A stretch of 64,000 nt of DNA. It comes from Talaromyces rugulosus (lineage: Eukaryota; Ascomycota; Eurotiomycetes; Eurotiales; Trichocomaceae). The notes beneath the pieces were generated by a model, which was not told where the DNA came from, did no database searches, and worked only from the letters and a program-made list of their open reading frames with translations. The translations under genes were made by a program, and so were the position numbers. Below, piece after piece: positions 23,991 through 37,700 of the stretch; position 1 is the stretch's first letter; each line of letters starts with the position of its first letter. The stretch spans positions 2,914,001 to 2,978,000 of the forward strand of contig NC_049566.1 of NCBI RefSeq assembly GCF_013368755.1, read 5' to 3'.

Positions 23991-24922
23991 CTATGCATAA
24001 AAATGAATATTGAATCCCGTAGAAAGTATGCACATTATTGACACCTCAAATACAACTTCCTCTAAGTCGATTAGATTGTCCTTGCCGTCATCACAGAAGC
24101 CGAAATGGCCCTTAAGAGGAATATCCTCAACGGAATCTTTGTAACACGCAGTATGCTTTGTTGCCCACTGGCGCAGCGCGTTCCAATATTTACACTTGCG
24201 AATTTGTCCATCCCCAGCAGTGTAGTCTCCAAAGCTATACAGCGGCGTATTGTCGGCATTGCATTGGATGGACTAGATATGAGTATCAAAGCCGATGATC
24301 CAGTAAGAAAACAGCGACTTACCTGTCTCAGATAATCAAAAAAGTGCCCGGAATGTGGAGGATTAAAAGTGTATTCCTGTCGGTTTACTGTCTCCCAGAA
24401 CGTTTTTCGGATAATTACCTAGTTGGATGGTCAGTTAGGGCTCGACGCTCCGTTAAAAATTAAATTTCTCGTACGCACAACACAGTGGAGCAGATGGTAG
24501 GACTCAAGGAGGTAGAGTTGTTTTGAATCATCGTTGGGATGAGGAAGTGACTTTGGCCAGTGTTTTTCTTCAGCCCACTCTCTTTCGACTGCGACAAGGC
24601 CATGGAACTTCGGTGCTGTTCTTGCCACTGTATTCGGTCCACCAGTGGAATATTGTCCACTTGATTGGAAGATCCTCTACTTGGGCTATTGGAATAAAAT
24701 TATTGTACATGACCTTTTCTTGAAGTTACCAAATTCTGCTGGGACAGACTCGTGGATGTTTAGAGTTTTCTCAGTAGTTGAAATGGTATAATTGTCGTAA
24801 ATTAAGTCATGCCGATCAGGTTTTCGGCGATTAAATGCATAGGTGACAGTGTTTGGTCTAAGATCTAGCCTTACCATAAAGTAAGCTGCATGTCTTGCTT
24901 GTAAGATTACCACCAGTTGCAC
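23991..24922 (-). pseudogene. UstYa-like (DUF3328) oxidase relic
   Basis: Minus-strand blocks match the UstYa family. DNYTISTTEKTL leads by an intron (donor GTAACT near 24730) into WTIFHWWTEYSGKNSTE. A frame change follows around 24610-24640, then FHGLVAVEREWAEEKHWP, LLESYHLLHCVV, an intron, IIRKTFWE, GHFFDYLRQ and, after another intron, SIQCNADNTPLYS and GHFGFCDD, with a stop at 23991. The first HxxHC motif (HLLHC) is intact; the second reads HSGHF, losing its Cys. The N-terminal membrane anchor usual for the family is not found. UstYa proteins catalyse oxidative cyclisation of ribosomal peptides such as ustiloxin and cyclochlorotine. The frameshift, altered motif and missing anchor argue for a non-functional copy. 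Confidence 0.65.
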
Positions 24923-25304
24923 AGTTTGGTAAAGTTAACAATTTGAAACTTTTAATGTCTTTTCCCTTTTCCTATTTAGTAGTATATTCATATACACGCT
25001 CGAGGGATATTTAAAAGAAATTTCTCTGAACCTCAATTACGGAAATGCATGTAAGTATGGCTTATTAGGCAAAGTATCAATTGATTGATACACGTATCCC
25101 AGTGAGGGTGAACAATTTTAGACTATTGTGTCACGGAATTAATGATGGGTTATTTTATTTATTTTTTATTGTATTTCTTCTGTGCTATCTATCTAATTCA
25201 ATCAATAGAGTTTCAAATGTCCAATATGAACTCGGTCATATCTTGTTATACACGTTACATACACTCATAATGCATTGAACGCAGTGTCATATAATCATCT
25301 GAAA
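24923..25304. other. AT-rich intergenic region
   Basis: AT-rich sequence between the UstYa-like relic and the glucoamylase stop. No coding signal seen. Confidence 0.5.
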
Positions 25305-27313
<2,009 letters not shown>

Positions 27314-28844
27314 GACCCTAGTTCTGGCGACTCGCGATAGATTTTTTCACCGTGGGAGGAGAAATTATGGATGTTGTCGGAAATTTAGAAAGAGGAGAAA
27401 GCAGCAGACGTCGATCGCATACAACGAATTATATTGTTTTTCCACGTCAGTGGCACTAAAATGCCAGGAACGAGCAGAGACGCGCGGGCGATCAAAGCTT
27501 AGCACATGACAATCCTTTTGCACATGCTAAGATGCTATCTGCAACTAAGATACGATATAATGGTTGCTACAACGCTCTTGCGTCCAATGATTTCCAATGC
27601 CCTGAAAAACGCAAGGAGATTGGATCTCTGGTTTGCTCGGTGAGAGTGCCGGGACCGAAATTTGCCCATCTCTTCCCCACACGGGGGACCTGATCGTCTA
27701 ACCATTGTATCTAAAAGCCCTGACGGTATCTCCGTTGCCTGCCTAGCGGGGTGGTAAATGCTTGAGGCGACGTCGTAGCTATGGGTCCGGTCCGCGTGAG
27801 GTTGTATCCAATTCGACCTCTCGGGGCGCCACCACCGTGACCAGACCGGCTGATCTGTGTGTATCCTGAGAGTCGATATCGCACGAAGGATGTTTTTTTC
27901 TGTCTGTCCGGGTTTGGCGTAATGGGGATGACCGGAACGCAAGTTGGGGGAAGAATCGAGAAAGACAGCAAGCGCTCTTCTTTTACAGGGGCTATGGAGA
28001 CGTTTAGGGCCTTAGGCTTTAGCTGGTATAGGTCGGTCTATTATCGACCAACGTGGATAATAATAGCCTAGGGGACACGGATCATGGGGCGGTTTTGACG
28101 CGCACGCCATGACTTATTCAGGAGGCTAAATACTGCCGATTTGGCAGTCATATTGGCGATCGTCGTGCTGCATGGAATTTGGATGGTTTTGGCCATTAAT
28201 CCGCCCGACACTGGCATTCCCCTGAATATGATAAAGTGTACGGATTGTTATTATTACTGTCCCAAGGAACATCATCTAGCAATTATGATTGGTACTTATC
28301 CAGGATCCGGCACTTGGATAGGCACGAAACCCCGCAAAAACAGTGTTGTCCTTGCGGGCATGAGGAGTTTCAGCAACGGTAAAAGTGGAAACTATTACTT
28401 CGTAAAGAAATTACAGTATAAAGAATTTCGCCGGATCTCCGTCTTGTGACGACATAGCCCATATTTGTAGTTTACTCTCAACTGAACTCTCCGATGTATT
28501 ATTAGCTGTGTTTAGAAAGGGTCGAGGCGATAAGCATAATTATTGACTTGTGTCTATGCGTCGGCGAATTGGCCCCCTTGCTGACCCTGCTAGTACGCAT
28601 TCACTATATTGACGTTCGGTAAATATTCTTTGGACCACCGGCTTCGTTCGTTTCATGCCCCATTCCGATCGTCGTTCGAGATTGTATAAGTCGAAGGAGT
28701 AGTAGACATTATTAAAATCCCCAGTGCCGTGGTGATCTTCTAGATGTCCCCAGCAATTTAAAAAAATTATTTTTTTAACATCGCGTTTTTCGTGTTTTTG
28801 TTATTGTAGCCTGCTGGCAGTCTCTCTTTCTCATCCTTTACAAA
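27314..28844. promoter_or_regulatory. bidirectional promoter of glucoamylase and alpha-amylase
   Basis: The intergenic region between two divergent secreted amylases. It contains CCG-TGACCAGA-CCG at 27835-27848 (CGGN8CGG on the minus strand), CGGAAATTTAG at 27378-27388 (resembling the CGGAAATTTAA AmyR element of A. oryzae), and CreA-like hexamers GCGGGG (27746-27751) and CCCCAC (about 27674). These suggest maltose induction plus carbon repression. A small palindrome, GGTCG ... CGACC, lies near 28030-28050. ORFs inside it lack recognisable domains. Confidence 0.6.
27835..27848 (-). promoter_or_regulatory. candidate AmyR binding site (CGGN8CGG)
   Basis: On the minus strand CGG-TCTGGTCA-CGG fits the AmyR consensus CGGN8(C/A)GG. 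It lies about 520 bp upstream of the glucoamylase start and 1 kb upstream of the amylase start. Confidence 0.5.
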
Positions 28845-30680
28845 ATGAAGCTCTCACTCCTTGGGGGCACCACCGCAGTAGCCCTGCTATCGGGTGTGGC
28901 CAATGCTGCGACGCCTGATGACTGGCGCTCACAGTCGATTTACTTTCTTCTGACTGATCGATTTGCGCGGGCTGACAACTCGACCACTGCCACTTGCAAT
29001 ACAGAAGACGGGGTATGTCCCGTTTGCCACCATGTACACCCTGTGTATATCATCGCTAACGACACGAACAGATTTATTGCGGTGGATCATGGCAGGGAGT
29101 CATAAACCAGGTAGGTGGTTTGACTTTTTTTTTTTTGGTCGAGTTCTAATGGGGAAAAAAAGCTGGACTATATCCAAGGCATGGGTTTTACCGCCATTTG
29201 GATTTCTCCTGTGACCGGACAGCTGACCGAGGTCACTTCTGATGGATCATCGTACCACGGGTACTGGCAGCAGGACATGTAAGTGATGCAGCATATCGAA
29301 TGCCCACTCAACAAGACTAAACTAGAATAGCTATGCGCTAAACGAGAACTTTGGCACCTCTGATGACCTGAACGACCTGGCCTCGGCGCTGCACGACCGA
29401 GGAATGTACCTCATGGTTGACGTGGTGGCGAACCACATGGTACGTATTTGTTTAGTTCGTCCTTAACTGAATCGTCGTATGAACTAATAGCAACAGGGTT
29501 ATGCTGGAGACCCAACCACTGTGGACTATTCCGTCTTCAACCCATTCAACTCCCAGGACTACTTCCACCCGTACTGTGCGCTCACCGATTACACCAACCA
29601 GACCATGACTGAGGAGTGCTGGATGGGTGATGACACCGTATGCCTGCCCGACTTGGACACTGAAAGCACCAGCGTACAGGACATTTGGTTCAGCTGGATT
29701 GGAGACCTGGTTGCCAACTACTCTAGTAAGTCGACTTCGGTACATACGAACAGGGAATAGGAAATACTAATCTGATGTGTGTAGTTGATGGCATCCGTAT
29801 CGACACCGTGGCAGAAGTCAGTAAAGATTTCTGGGCTACATACAACGAGAAAGCCGGCGTCTATGCTGTTGGCGAAGTCGACAACGGCGACGTCACATAC
29901 GCCTGCCCTTACCAAACCGCTCTGGACGGTATCCTCAACTACCCAACTTACTTCCCGCTCGTGCGTGCGTTCGAAAGCAGCAGCGGCAGTATATCCGAGC
30001 TCGCGGACATGATCAACTCAGTCAAGTCGGACTGCACAGACACGAACCTGCTGGGCAGCTTTAGCGAAAACCACGACAACCCGCGATTTGCCTCGTACAC
30101 ACAGGATCTCGCGCTGGCCAAGAATGTGCTTACATATACGATCTTGGCAGACGGTATCCCCATCATCTATGCGGGCCAGGAACAGCACTATGACGGCGCT
30201 GAGGACCCGGCTAACAGAGAGGCAACGTGGCTGAGCGGATACAACACGACTTCGGAGCTGTACACATGGGTTGCTAAGATGAACAAGATCCGAAGCTTCG
30301 CAATCAAGTCGGATGATGGATACACCACGTACAATGTAAATTTCTCCACCAAAAAAAAAGAATTCACAAGGGATATATATGCTAATATCAGTCAATAGAA
30401 CTACCCCATCTACCAAGACGACAACAACTTGGGGATGCGCAAGGGCAGCAACGGCAGCCAAATCATCACCGTCGTCTCCAACCTCGGTGCCGACGGCGGC
30501 CAGACCACGCTGACGGTCAGTGGAGGCGGGTATACGGCTGGCACGGTGCTCACGGAGCTGATTACCTGCACGTCGGTGACAGTGGGGGATGGTGGCGACA
30601 TTTCGGTGTCTCTGGACAGTGGCTTGCCTAGTGTGTTGTATCCGGCGTCCAAGCTGAACGGGACCGGAAGCCCTTGTTAG
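28845..30680 (+). CDS. amyA: secreted alpha-amylase, GH13 (TAKA-amylase type)
   Basis: Seven exons (28845-29012, 29072-29110, 29163-29278, 29331-29439, 29497-29725, 29785-30335, 30399-30680) give 497 residues, nearly the same as TAKA-amylase. The signal peptide [21 protein letters not shown] is followed by [22 protein letters not shown]13 regions are intact: DVVANHM, GIRIDTV (nucleophile about Asp227), GEVDNGD (acid/base about Glu251) and ENHDN (Asp318). Allowing for a 21-residue signal peptide these equal D206, E230 and D297 of TAKA-amylase. The domain C sandwich ends with [11 protein letters not shown]. There is no CBM20, so raw-starch binding relies on the neighbouring glucoamylase. The enzyme cleaves internal alpha-1,4 bonds of starch outside the cell. 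All introns are GT-AG and each join restores the conserved sequence. Confidence 0.96.
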
Positions 30681-33551
30681 TTGCTCATGAGCGCTAGTTC
30701 AATGTTCCAGATGTCGTTAGTGTGTGTGTGTGTGTGTGTGTTCGAGTCGATCTGTTTACGATTGTGAAACGGATGGCAATGTAAAATTGTAAATATCTAC
30801 TTTATCTCAATTGATGTAGTGCTTGCAAATGAATTAATCTATGTGATATTCAAATATCTCAGTATCAAGATGGGACTTCTACCGTAGATAATCTTTGCAT
30901 ACACCACATGCAAGTAAAACCACTGGATCAACTCCAACTTACTGACAATAACACCGGATATCTACATACTTTCATGTCAAGCCATCCCTGACTGTATCGG
31001 TGTCTCAAAAATCCTAGTTACGCAGCGTTTGTCACGTTGAGCTATCGCTATCACCGTCGACTCGGACTCTTTTTTTTCTATCTGCCTTCGTCCCAGAACT
31101 TGAGAGGCGGTACTGTCCCACGGCGTGGCGTGACATGACCGTTGCTGGCCGTTGTCCGATCTGGGCACATGCCGTTGTGTCTGTAGGGTTTGGCGGGTCA
31201 GGTGACAACAATGACTCGTCATTTCGTCAATACTAGTCTTTTCTTCTTTCTCTGCATTTTCCCATTTTGATTGTTAAAAAAAAAGTGGGCATGGAGACAT
31301 AACACGCCACCATTCGGAAAAACAGGCCATAAGCGACCGCTGCCTAGATTTTGACACGCGTTACACGCGCACGGGGGGGTCGAGAACTGCCGACAGGTCC
31401 AACTGTTTGTCCGACCTTTTTTCTTCTTCTCCCTTTCCTTACGCTCGTTCTGTTAGGGTAGCTGTTCGTGTTTTGTGTTGAGAATGTGTGTTGAGGATGA
31501 ATGTTTAGATTCAATGCTATCAAGTGAATGATATGTAGATATTGCCCTGGTTAACACAACCAAAGCAACTGTCTTGAAAATATTGAGCAAACAACTCCAG
31601 TCCTCGTGTTATGCAAGCCACAAAACTGACTCAATGACACCTTCAATGTTCCATTCATGCATCTCACGCATGCACCAGGCAAAGAAGGGAAAAAAAAAAA
31701 AACAACAGAGTCAATACTTACCTTCGCGTAACTGTATACAAACGTGACATTCAACCCTCGTCCTCCTCCTCCTCCTCCTCCACGCACAAAATGCAAAATG
31801 CAAAAAAAAAAAAACGTAAAAAACCAGATTCTCTACATGCCGTGCAACCTTCTGTAAGACTTGCCACGGTCAACTGGTCTGTAGCATGCATTCTGCAGGG
31901 GTAAAGTTCTTATGATCAGACAATGTTTCACATAAAATTTAGACCGATTTATCTACCGAGACTTAGTCGAGCACAGGTCATGCACCCGTTAACTGTCATG
32001 AAACGGCGGACCAGTTCCCTATCCAGTCGGGTTATTTGTATCCTTTGTGAGTGGGGAGTGGGGAGAAGGGGGGTCTGTCAATCGCTCTGACTGACATGGA
32101 CGTCTGAATCATGTGTTACATTAAAAAAAAAATATATGTGCTGGATCCGATTGAGTGAAATGGTCGGCGCACTAGGCCGCCTTCTTGGTAAGACGCTTGC
32201 TTCGGTGTCCGAGCTGCAGAAAAGAAAAGATGAGTTGAGTGACATAGACTAGAATATTGGATCGACGCCGAGAACTTTTTCAGTGTAAGACTCAAGGGTA
32301 GCATAAATGCCCCAAAGCAGAGCACGTACGATCTATGTCTGTACACAGTAGTACCGATGTCCCACGTTGCCTGGATACATGAGCATACCAAATATAGACC
32401 TTGCTAGTAGTTGCCTGAAATCCGTGTATCAAATTAACGATTCTCATCTACCTAATGCACAAAATCGGACTCGGACGTGTTCCAAGTACCGAAACTCTGA
32501 AACTCTGCAGCTGCCAAAAACATGTGAGCGTGCAAATAACACCACCGGGGTCCCAGTGGCTGATCCCAGCTCGCGTGAGTTATATGCATGATCCCGTTTA
32601 TCCAGTTCAATAGCTTTTCTAGATTGTACCATGTAGACAATTACATGCATACATCTCATAAAACAATCAAAATGTTGCCCATTTCAAACTAGTACAATAA
32701 TTTCTCCGTCCCGACATGTAGTACATAACTACATATAAGTATGAAGATTTCAATTCCAACCAGTTAAAACTGCCACTAATGGGACCGATCCACGTGGTCT
32801 GCTTCTATCAATCCTCTAGTAGACTAGTACTAATCCACACACTTGCAGACTCAGTGCAGGAATTTGAGAAAAAGAAAAAAGCATTTGGACCAAAAATTAC
32901 GGAGCCGAAATACCCCAGTCCAGAATGTAGATCCTTAGCCAGTTATAGTAAGATCGACTGTTACCCATATGCGGCTAGATTCATAAATTACTGGACCAAC
33001 CTACGTCACTGACAGTCACTATTGAATGCAAAATATAAACGTTATTTGAAATATATCAATGCTAGCAACACCAATGCAATGAGAGAGATGGGGGAAAAAG
33101 AAATAGGAAATAAAAAGGGTATCATTGACATCCTCTCAGCCCCGGCGCCATACACAACAGCTAGTAGTATAAGCATACATGTGCTAGGAAATAGGAAATA
33201 AATAAAAACACACACCGCGCTCAATATGATATGAATAGATCATCAATCAGTCATCAAAAGAGAAAAAAAAAAAAAAAAAAAAGGAAAGCCCCGGCAGAAT
33301 CAATCAATCAATCCAAACTCGCAGCCGTCCTGCAATGCAAGTTGAACACTATGTATTAAAATGAAATAGATGGGCGTAGCATAGTATAAGGTGATAATCC
33401 AATCAAGGGATCAATGCAAATGGTGATATCGCCGAACAAATGTCTCCTGGCAGTCTAAGTCGTTGACTTGTATATTTTTGTGTTTTTCTGTTTTCTTTTC
33501 TTTCTTTTTTTTTTCTTGTTTCGATTCGTTTTTTCGTTGTCTAGGACGTGA
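30681..33551. other. long intergenic region with microsatellites
   Basis: Nearly 2.9 kb without a supported gene. It holds a GT dinucleotide repeat (about 30719-30740), a TCC repeat (about 31757-31783) and poly-A runs (about 31690, 31802, 33260-33281). A possible terminal exon at 32173-32214 was considered and rejected. No transposon ends were seen. Confidence 0.5.
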
Positions 33552-34687
33552 TCAACCGTGCCTAGGGCGTGTTGGGGACGAAGTCGAGCCCGGCGACGAG
33601 GTGCCTAGGTCCACGTCGCTCATGGGCGAACCTGATCTATGGTCACCATCGCTGTTGCGGATTTGGTTGCGCAGCGCAGGCAGCTGGCGCCGTCGGGCGT
33701 TGATGAACCAATTGCTGATCTGTTTCTTGTCAGTACATAACCCTCCAATCAAACTTCTTACAGCAAACATACCTGGCTGATCGACAGCCCCGTCCGCGAC
33801 ATGAAGATCTGCTTGTCTTCCTCGGTCGGATACGGATGGTCAAGATGATCGTGGAACCAGGCGCGCAGAATGTCTGTCACGGGCTTAGGCAGATTTCCTC
33901 GTCTTCGCTTGCCGCGCGAGTCCAGCGGTTCGCCGATGACGCCAAACGTCGACGCGGGCAGGGTGTGGCTGTGAGTCATGGGCGAGTACTCGGACTCGCT
34001 GGCGTATGAGGGGGGCGGATAGGGATGTCCACCGCCGTAGCCCTTGGGATGATTGTGATTGGGATTGTGGTTTGGATTGTGACTGTGACTGTGACTAGGG
34101 TTGTACATGGCCGGAGGCGCTCCTCCATTGCCACCACCACCACCACCACCACCACCACCAACGCCGCCGCCGCCGCCGCCGCTGCTAGCAGGATACGGTG
34201 CAGTAGGGCGAAACCGGTCGTCTTCCATACTAGTACGTCCGCCATACACGGGCTCGGGGCCGGAGCGCGGCGCTGGGTCGTAACCGCTCATCGGACGGTC
34301 GAGATGTCGCCCTGAGGCGCCCGACTGGAGATCTCTCAGCGGTGGTAAGATGGGACTCGGTCCGCGCGAGGGATACACAGGGCCTTGATTCGGCGTGCCC
34401 GGCGGAGGCAGCGCCTGGCCTCGGTGCTGATGCTGTTGATGCTGTGGATGCTGCTGCGACTTGTTGAACGAGGCCGCAGCCTCAGGACTGCGGTCCTGCG
34501 GCATGGAGCGAGACTGGCCATAGTAGGCCGCCGAGTCAATTTCTTCGTGTAGATGAGGGGGAAGGAGCTGAGGAGTCAGTAATTGCTGAACAAGGATACA
34601 CATGTACAAATCAAAACACACCTCTCGAAACGACGGAAGTGTCTGGTTCCGCGACGGAGCAATATTGCTCGTATATGAAACAGCCAT
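33552..34687 (-). CDS. TALE-class (KN) homeobox transcription factor
   Basis: Exons about 34687-34622, 34567-33773 and 33719-33552 give about 342 residues. The C-terminal part holds the TALE homeodomain: RRRGNLPKPVTDILRAWF, DHPYPTEEDKQIF and, across the last intron, ISNWFINARRRQLP. The three-residue extension and the KN-type WFINARR helix define the class. The rest is low complexity: a Gly run (codons in a GCC/ACC repeat at 34130-34180), HxNPNHN repeats and Pro/Gln-rich segments. It is a nuclear DNA-binding protein; fungal members act in development, but the specific role is unknown here. The first intron (34621-34568, GTGTGT...TCAG) is also open in frame, so retention cannot be excluded. The start could instead be the upstream in-frame ATG at 34732 (MSQQHSQEPG); 34687 has the better context (AACATGGC). 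Confidence 0.88.
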
Positions 34688-34732
34688 GTTCTTGCGATTG
34701 TGTCCTGGCTCTTGGCTATGTTGTTGAGACAT

Positions 34733-37700
34733 GCGGGGAGAGACCAGGGCGGCAATATAAGAGGAATGTCGGTCGAGGTCACAAAATCTCCCCACTGCCT
34801 AAACCATTCGAAACACGGCAACAGCTGACCACGAGAGCGGGGTACAGGAACAAGACAAGAGGGCAGGACAAGAGTGAGGAAATGGAATTGGTTGTGGTGG
34901 CAATTGCTGTTACCCTGTATGTAACAATCCAGTAAAAGACAAGGTCTGGTTCTACGTGTCCCACGGTGAGGTCAGACTCTGTTGCTGGAGGGGAGGATGA
35001 CGATGAGATAACGATAAGGAGTAGTAGTAGTAGAGTGAGCAAGTAGGACCGGGGTAGGGTTTGAGGACACGAGTCAGGCTTCAGTCGGGCGAATGAAAAC
35101 GGAAAACGAAAAAGGGAAAGAATTAAAAAAAAAAGAAATAAAAGAAAACCAAAGAAGGAAAAATTATGGACCAGACCGAAAAAAAAATAAAAATAAGAGG
35201 CAACACCAACAAAGTGGCAGCCAGCGCAAGCCAAAGGCAAAAAAGCAGTAGCTACAGGGACCAGGCCGATAAATAACTTAAAAAGCAGACCAGAGGCAGA
35301 TCAGGCAGAGTGTCAGCCACACAGGGCGTGCCATCTACCAGCGTTAGTTCGTTCACTAGTTCTGGCTGTACCCAAAATTCTGGCAATGACAGAAAAGCGA
35401 ACCAGCCAAGTGGACGGGAGAATCAAGGTTATGCAAGGTGACTGGGTCTCGCCGGAGCATTTCGAGCCAAGTGGATTTGTGACTGTGAGTCTGAGTCTGA
35501 GGATTAGGACTAGTACTGAGTACTGACTAACGTACAAAGACCTTGCTCGGTTTCTTTATTCTTAATTTCTTAGTTCTACGGTACTCTGTATTCTGTCTTT
35601 AATTATCTACATCAAGACCCAGAGTGGTGTTCTTCCAAAAAGGAGTCTGGGGGCTGCAAAAGGATCTAACTCTGAGGGCGCCCAAAGTCCTTTAGTCATT
35701 CTCGATGGGTGGTGGAGCCCGGTTCTCTCATTTTTACTAAATTAGTCAGTGCTACTCCGTAAAGAGGAATGACGATCCAGGTGTGGAGATGGTGTCTTGA
35801 ACTGGGCATCGGGGCATCGTGACTGGCTTAAGGTTTTGACAGATGTCGTGCTATACTAGTATTTAGTATTTTGGCTTTGAACGTGGGTATTACTTGTTTA
35901 GGACGGACTATGCGATAAAGTTACAGCTACACCGTCAACGTATGTACTTGTACATACCTATACTCGTACTTTACTCCGTACTCTGTAGAAATAAACAACA
36001 ATAATAACAATACAGAGTACGTACTCTGGAGTCTGTACTGTAATAGTTATCTCGGATAGCGGAACCGCGACGGCGGATTTCCCGATCGGGGCAATGATGC
36101 CCACCTGTTGGTAATAATCATAATGGATCCTTGGAACGCAGACCTCGTGATTGGGCACCGTCAGGGGCGAATTAAAAAATAACTGTGCTATGCGATTTAT
36201 TATTGTATGGATGTATGCAGGCGCGCACTAGCGCTGGGGCTGCCTGGGCGGAGATGGCGGCATCTCCGGCTGGAATTTCCATATTTTTAACATTGCCATG
36301 GTATTCACTATCTAGCACATAGTCAGGATATTTATTATTATTATTATGGGCAATATAGCAAATGTCAGGCGACCGGGATCAGCGGCAATTAAAGCAGGGC
36401 TGCTTTATTACTAGACTGGGACCTTAGCATAATTGTAGTCTACTAGTCACAGCACTAGTAATAATACTAGTACATGAGCCGAGGTGCAGTTGCAGGTCCT
36501 TATGATCGTGCTGCAGCCGCCAATCAGCCACGAACACCAGTTCGTGGGATCGAGCCAATCATAAACATCTTCAGGAAGTTGATATTTCGCACATATGCCT
36601 ATATTTTGCTGCTAGGAGGAATCTGAAAGCACTTTGTTATTGAGACACTATGGTTACGGGCGGTTGTATTGTCCCGCGGGTATGAATGGCCACCATACTA
36701 TTGTTCATTTACGAGCGCTGCACAGCCACACAGCCACAGCAATACCGCGCTAACCGCATCCGGCTTGGCCTGCGTCACTGCCAAGACTGTCACAAAGTCT
36801 AACCGCACAATATTACGGATACTCCTCCTCGTACTATCACAGTATCATAACTCATCGGCTCTCTCGGTACCTACCGCCCCATCGCATCAGCAGCAGCAGC
36901 AGTAGCAGTAGCACTGCTAGGGTCTCAACCCGCATGTCGATCCTGCCCCCGTGGTCGCTCTATTTGAGGCTGCTACCACGTCAAAGTCGCAGCGAGCTGT
37001 GGCAAATGCGAAAACACTACTGTCTGCCAGTACTGACACACCGGTATGTCTTGGGCTGACTCCCTTCAAGGAGCGAGCCATGGGCAACCTGCTCCTCGGA
37101 AATCCTCCAGGCTGCTTATTCCGATTGGCCGTGCCGAACCCATACCGAAATATCAATTTCAAATACTATTAATTAACGACAGAATTCTCTGGATGTCGCC
37201 GATCCCCATCACCCGGTCCGCCAATCGGACCGCCCGCGACGTCATGCGGCATGCAGATTAGGTTGAAGGACTGGCAGTAGGTTAAGGGAAGGAGGCCAGT
37301 ATTCCACCGGATGCGGACCTGAAATTTGGAATAACTGACATAGTTTGACGAATTCCGGATCCATGGTTGGCACTCCCTTACCCATACTTGGGTTCTTCTC
37401 GCGGTGGAGAGCAGGTGGAGCAAACTGTCAATAATGAGCAGCCACGTAACGAGGCCGAAAGCTTGAGCTAACGCTGGTTTTGGGGTCGAAAATGAGATCG
37501 AGCGCGCTCTGACAGCAATGACACCTTCCTAGACGGGCTGGTGCCGGAGATTTCCCCACTGTAGTTCTCTGTCGGAGTCTCCTGAATTTAGTCAATTTAC
37601 TCTGTGAGTGCATTCTCTGTTAATACGTGTCTGTTATACCTATCTTGCCTGAATCTGAGATGGATCTCATACTATCGCCCTGCATGTCATTCATTAGTTA

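Noticed and set aside
32173..32214. Minus-strand segment after a pyrimidine tract and CAG that encodes LGHRSKRLTKKAA and a stop, looking like a terminal exon of a small basic protein
   Set aside because: No upstream exon with matching frame or recognisable homology could be found in the preceding kilobase; likely chance.
36888..36912. CAG-type trinucleotide run as a poly-Gln coding segment
   Set aside because: The surrounding frame is short and has no recognisable protein; treated as a microsatellite.
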